NCBI GenBank assembly: GCA_009773155.1
Contig: WOVA01000014.1
Coordinates: 27,434-91,433 of the forward strand
Source: Elusimicrobiota bacterium
GTDB taxonomy: Bacteria > Elusimicrobiota > Elusimicrobia > Elusimicrobiales > UBA9959
Reading direction: 5' to 3'
DNA length: 64,000 nucleotides
The position numbers and the translations under genes were made by a program. Positions 61,500-64,000 of the stretch are shown here, in pieces. Position 1 is the stretch's first letter. The number at the start of each line of letters is the position of its first letter. A model generated the notes under the pieces. That model made no database searches, was not told the origin of the DNA, and saw only the letters and a list, made by a program, of their open reading frames with translations.

Positions 61500-62042
61500 T
61501 TAGGCCCCGGTTAACGGGCAATAGCACAAAGTATGTATATCTTGTGCACTTAACTGCACACAGTATAATACCAGCACCGACTCGCCGTGCTCGAAAAGCG
61601 GTATTATCCCGGTCTTATACCCGCGGCAGAACGAAATATCCCTGTATACTTCCAGTTTGAGAAAAAGCAGGTCCGCTTCCGGCCGCGCCGCCAGCCCCAG
61701 GTCAAAAAGCACGGGAAACTTCAGCAACACGCGGAACTTCTGTATTTTTGTCCCGACCCGAAGGCCGTGCCTGGCCAAAAAATAACTCTTCAGGCCGGCG
61801 GCCAGCGCCGGCAGGGAAACCTCGCCGCGCGCGTCTACGAAATCCAGGTCCTCGGACAGGCGCGGCAGCCCGTGACAATGCTTCAACGCCGAGCCGCCGT
61901 AAAAGATAAGACCGGAATATTCCTTGCGCGAGTAAATAAAAGCCAGGCCCAGCGTCTGCAGGTACTCTTTTACCAGGTTGCGCCGAAAAACCCCGGACAG
62001 GCCGCTGTTTGCGGCCAGCAGGTTTTTAATGTCTTCGAGCAT
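61500..62042 (-). pseudogene. C-terminally truncated AbiEii-like nucleotidyltransferase
   Basis: 180 codons. The nucleotidyltransferase core is intact (IFYGGSALKHCHGLPRLSED), but after GIIPLFEHGESVLV the sequence turns into an unrelated tail, and the C-terminal helical half with the K...D motif is missing (relatives are 250-290 aa). Probably inactive. Overlaps its antitoxin by 17 bp. The stretch 61424-61499 downstream holds only a 17-codon ORF (MLDKHLLEQLKWLLQYQ) that I cannot place. Confidence 0.7.
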
Positions 62043-62673
62043 TCTTTATCCAGACCGCCGCCGCGGTCATTTTAGCCGTTTTTGAGACGACCGCGTATTT
62101 CCGGAATTCGGCCAGGTCCGCGCGGTTCAAATGTTCCAGGTTCAGGCGCAGCGCCTTAAAAGCGTCCTCCCCGGCGAGCAGGTTGCGCCTTAAGTAAAGG
62201 AAATCAAAGAGCGCCTTCGCTTTGGAGGCCCTGTACACGGGGAACCCGCCCTCCTCCGCGGTTTTATAGCCGCAAAAAAGCGGTCCTTTCACTTTATGAT
62301 AACTGAAAAGGCCCAGCGCGTTCCTATAGACCGCCGTTTTATTGGCGGTGACCAGCGTAAAATTAACCGGCACCTCGGTAAGCAGGTTGTGCTTATAAAG
62401 CACGTAATCAAGACTGAGGTAGGCGGGGCTGTAGAGTCTGGCGGCGATAAATTCCAGATACTGCGTCCATTTCCCTCTGGCTTTTATGGAGTCGCAGTAC
62501 GCCCGGCTGACATAAAAACCCCTCTTGAGGCGCAAGATCCCGCCGCGCTCCTCCAGCCGCGAAAGAAACACGCGCAGGTAAGCGGTTTTAAAACCAAAAA
62601 CATTAAGCCCGCCGATAACAAAATACGGCAGGCGCGCAAGCCGCGAAAGTATTTCCCGGGGTTTTAAGTCCAT
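62026..62673 (-). CDS. AbiEi-like antitoxin
   Basis: 215 aa from ATG 62673; the 270-aa track version starts upstream of the promoter. YFVIGGLNVFGFKTAYLRVFLSRLEERGGILRLKRGFYV is the winged-helix region; SPAYLSLDYVLYKHNLL and KAKALFDFLYL follow, as in AbiEi proteins. Intact although its toxin is truncated. The ATG is seven nt after TATATT (leaderless). Confidence 0.83.
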   Translation of the reverse strand: MDLKPREILSRLARLPYFVIGGLNVFGFKTAYLRVFLSRLEERGGILRLKRGFYVSRAYCDSIKARGKWTQYLEFIAARLYSPAYLSLDYVLYKHNLLTEVPVNFTLVTANKTAVYRNALGLFSYHKVKGPLFCGYKTAEEGGFPVYRASKAKALFDFLYLRRNLLAGEDAFKALRLNLEHLNRADLAEFRKYAVVSKTAKMTAAAVWIKNARRH

Positions 62674-62680
62674 TTCTGAT

Positions 62681-62686
62681 AATATA
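62681..62686 (-). promoter_or_regulatory. -10 box of the AbiE-like pair (leaderless)
   Basis: Minus-strand TATATT seven nt before ATG 62673, with a weak TTTCCA -35 at 17 bp. Confidence 0.45.
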
Positions 62687-62743
62687 CAAAATATGATTAG
62701 TTTTGGAAACGTATGCTCTTGACGCCCCGCTGTGGCCGACGGC

Positions 62744-63877
62744 TCACCGAAAGCCGCCCGGGGCCGCTTCCGGCGGCCGCACTGACAGCTCAAAATCACC
62801 CACACGTTTTTTATACCCGGCGGACACCGGGCAGACAAGGTAATTATCGCCTTTAGGGTAGGCGGCGCGGAAAACCTTCAGCGCGTCCGGAGAAAAATCG
62901 GACGGACTCCATTTGCATTCGTAAACATCAACGCTGTCGCGCCCCCGGGGCAGCACAAAATCAAGTTCATGGCCGGCTTTATCGCGCCAGTACAGGACAG
63001 GGGTCTCCGGGTTGCGCGCGGCAAGCCAGTCCAGCGCCAGGTGCTCCCAGAGCGTTCCGTTATCTGAAGGGCGCAACTGGTCCCAGCCGCGGAAAAAACT
63101 GACGAACCCGGTGTCAAAACCATAGATCCGCGGCACCTTCACCAGTTCTTTGCGCCCGCCGCCGAAAAACGGCCGTACCGCCCTGACGGCCCCGGTAATT
63201 TCCATGGCCACAAGGTGGGATTCCACGGTAGGCCGGCTGATCCCCAGCGCTGATGCTGCCTTAGCCGCCTCCAACAGGCCGCCGCTCTGGCGCATCAAAT
63301 ACTCGAACAACAGGTTGAATTTAGCGAAGTCCCTGAAACCAAACAAGGCCTGAATATCCCGCGAAAAGAAGGAATCCGCCCATTCGCGAAAAAAAGAAGG
63401 GTCTTTTTCCGGGGCCAGCAAGGCCGGCGGCAGACCGCCGTGCAGCAGCCGGCGTCCCAAGGGGACCTTAAAAGCCTTCAATTCGGAATACAGGACCGGG
63501 GAAAGACGCACTTCCCGTTTTCTGCCGGACAGCGTATCCCTGAATTTTTTCCCGGCCGCCAGCGTGGATGAACCGGTGGCCAGTATCTTCAACTCCGGGA
63601 ACATATCGGCGCCTATCTTAAGCAACCGGCTGGGGTCTTTAAGCTGGTGTATCTCGTCAAAGACCAATACCGGCTTATCGCAATTACGAAAGAATAATTC
63701 CGGGTCCGCCACCCTGTCGGCCACGGAGGGCAGGTCGCAATTCAGATACAGCGCCTCCCCGCCCAGCATTTTCGCCAGCGTGGTTTTACCGCAGCGTCGC
63801 GCCCCGGACAGCCAGATTATGGAAGTCTTGCTCCACGCCGCCTGAATACGCCCCGCCCAGAAAGGCCTTTGTATCAT
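62744..63877 (-). CDS. AAA ATPase with DUF4143 domain
   Basis: 377 aa from ATG 63877 (MIQRPFW). Walker A SGARRCGKTTLA, Walker B PVLVFDEIHQL, sensor LATGSSTLAAG, and C-terminal DUF4143 with HELDFVLPRG..YECKWSP. The start at 63883 in the track (MVMIQ) is also possible; a TAAAGT box lies six nt before the inner ATG. Nothing is seen in the remaining 123 bp to the right edge. Confidence 0.86.
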   Translation of the reverse strand: MIQRPFWAGRIQAAWSKTSIIWLSGARRCGKTTLAKMLGGEALYLNCDLPSVADRVADPELFFRNCDKPVLVFDEIHQLKDPSRLLKIGADMFPELKILATGSSTLAAGKKFRDTLSGRKREVRLSPVLYSELKAFKVPLGRRLLHGGLPPALLAPEKDPSFFREWADSFFSRDIQALFGFRDFAKFNLLFEYLMRQSGGLLEAAKAASALGISRPTVESHLVAMEITGAVRAVRPFFGGGRKELVKVPRIYGFDTGFVSFFRGWDQLRPSDNGTLWEHLALDWLAARNPETPVLYWRDKAGHELDFVLPRGRDSVDVYECKWSPSDFSPDALKVFRAAYPKGDNYLVCPVSAGYKKRVGDFELSVRPPEAAPGGFR

Positions 63878-64000
63878 AACCATACTTTACAAATAGTCTG
63901 ACCCACATTCCGCTTATCGCGGATAGGCCTTTCCTGAATTTCCTCCGACGGTGAGGCGTACGTCCCGCAATCGAATTTGCACCCGCAGTAACGCCATTTC

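Overview
The window reads as one stretch of a cell-envelope glycan (O-antigen or capsule type) locus from a GC-rich, probably Gram-negative and probably uncultivated bacterium. The gene style (GDP-heptose, GDP-rhamnose and dTDP-rhamnose pathways, many DUF4143 ATPases and AbiE-like pairs, ATGA/GTGA start-stop overlaps) resembles Elusimicrobiota-like lineages. That placement is a low-confidence inference, because no rRNA or other phylogenetic marker is present. I found no tRNA, rRNA or CRISPR array.

Layout. 0-2.4 kb: a cyclic 2,3-diphosphoglycerate synthase-like GTPase (runs off the left edge) behind gap. 2.4-5.4 kb: a DUF4143 ATPase, a toxin-first AbiE-like pair with a clear palindromic operator, and a fragment of a UDP-glucuronate decarboxylase gene. 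5.4-16.4 kb: priming glycosylphosphotransferase on +, then on - a visibly more AT-rich assembly block (Wzx flippase, glycosyltransferases, methyltransferases, Wzy-like polymerase). 16.4-28.3 kb: nucleotide-sugar genes on - (tviB-like, manC, two gmd genes, an RfbH/ColD-like dehydratase, hddC, hddA, an epimerase), interrupted by a DUF4143 ATPase, a nucleotidyltransferase cassette and a 194-bp MITE-like element. 28.3-34.5 kb: two CgeB-like glycosyltransferases around a MurJ-like flippase, plus two SDR enzymes. 34.6-48.3 kb: two B12-type radical SAM proteins, an aldo/keto reductase, a TPP-dependent E1 alpha/beta pair, rmd, rmlACDB, a glycosyltransferase and a divergent carbamoyltransferase. 48.3-64 kb: a mosaic of toxin-antitoxin loci (three AbiE-like pairs, one HigBA-like pair, one decayed HigBA copy), two DUF4143 ATPases, an AlbA_2 protein, CapD, a DegT aminotransferase, and several gene remnants.

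How the genes work together. ManC makes GDP-mannose. Gmd converts it to GDP-4-keto-6-deoxymannose, which Rmd can reduce to GDP-D-rhamnose or the RfbH/ColD-like enzyme can 3-deoxygenate. RmlABCD makes dTDP-L-rhamnose, HddA/HddC make GDP-heptose, TviB-like makes a UDP-HexNAc uronate and CapD makes a UDP-4-keto-6-deoxy-HexNAc. The priming transferase, glycosyltransferases, Wzx and Wzy assemble and export the repeat unit. Methyltransferases, the carbamoyltransferase and the E1/radical SAM genes probably decorate it.

Three themes stand out. (1) Several transcription units have a TATAAT-like -10 box only 5-9 nt before the start codon, which points to leaderless mRNAs. (2) Several small genes look like in-frame internal deletions that keep the start and stop of the parent gene. 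The clearest is a gutted HigBA copy that still has its promoter and operator and now leads directly into a methyltransferase gene. (3) REP/MITE-like palindromes and short in-frame coding repeats are scattered through the glycan genes.
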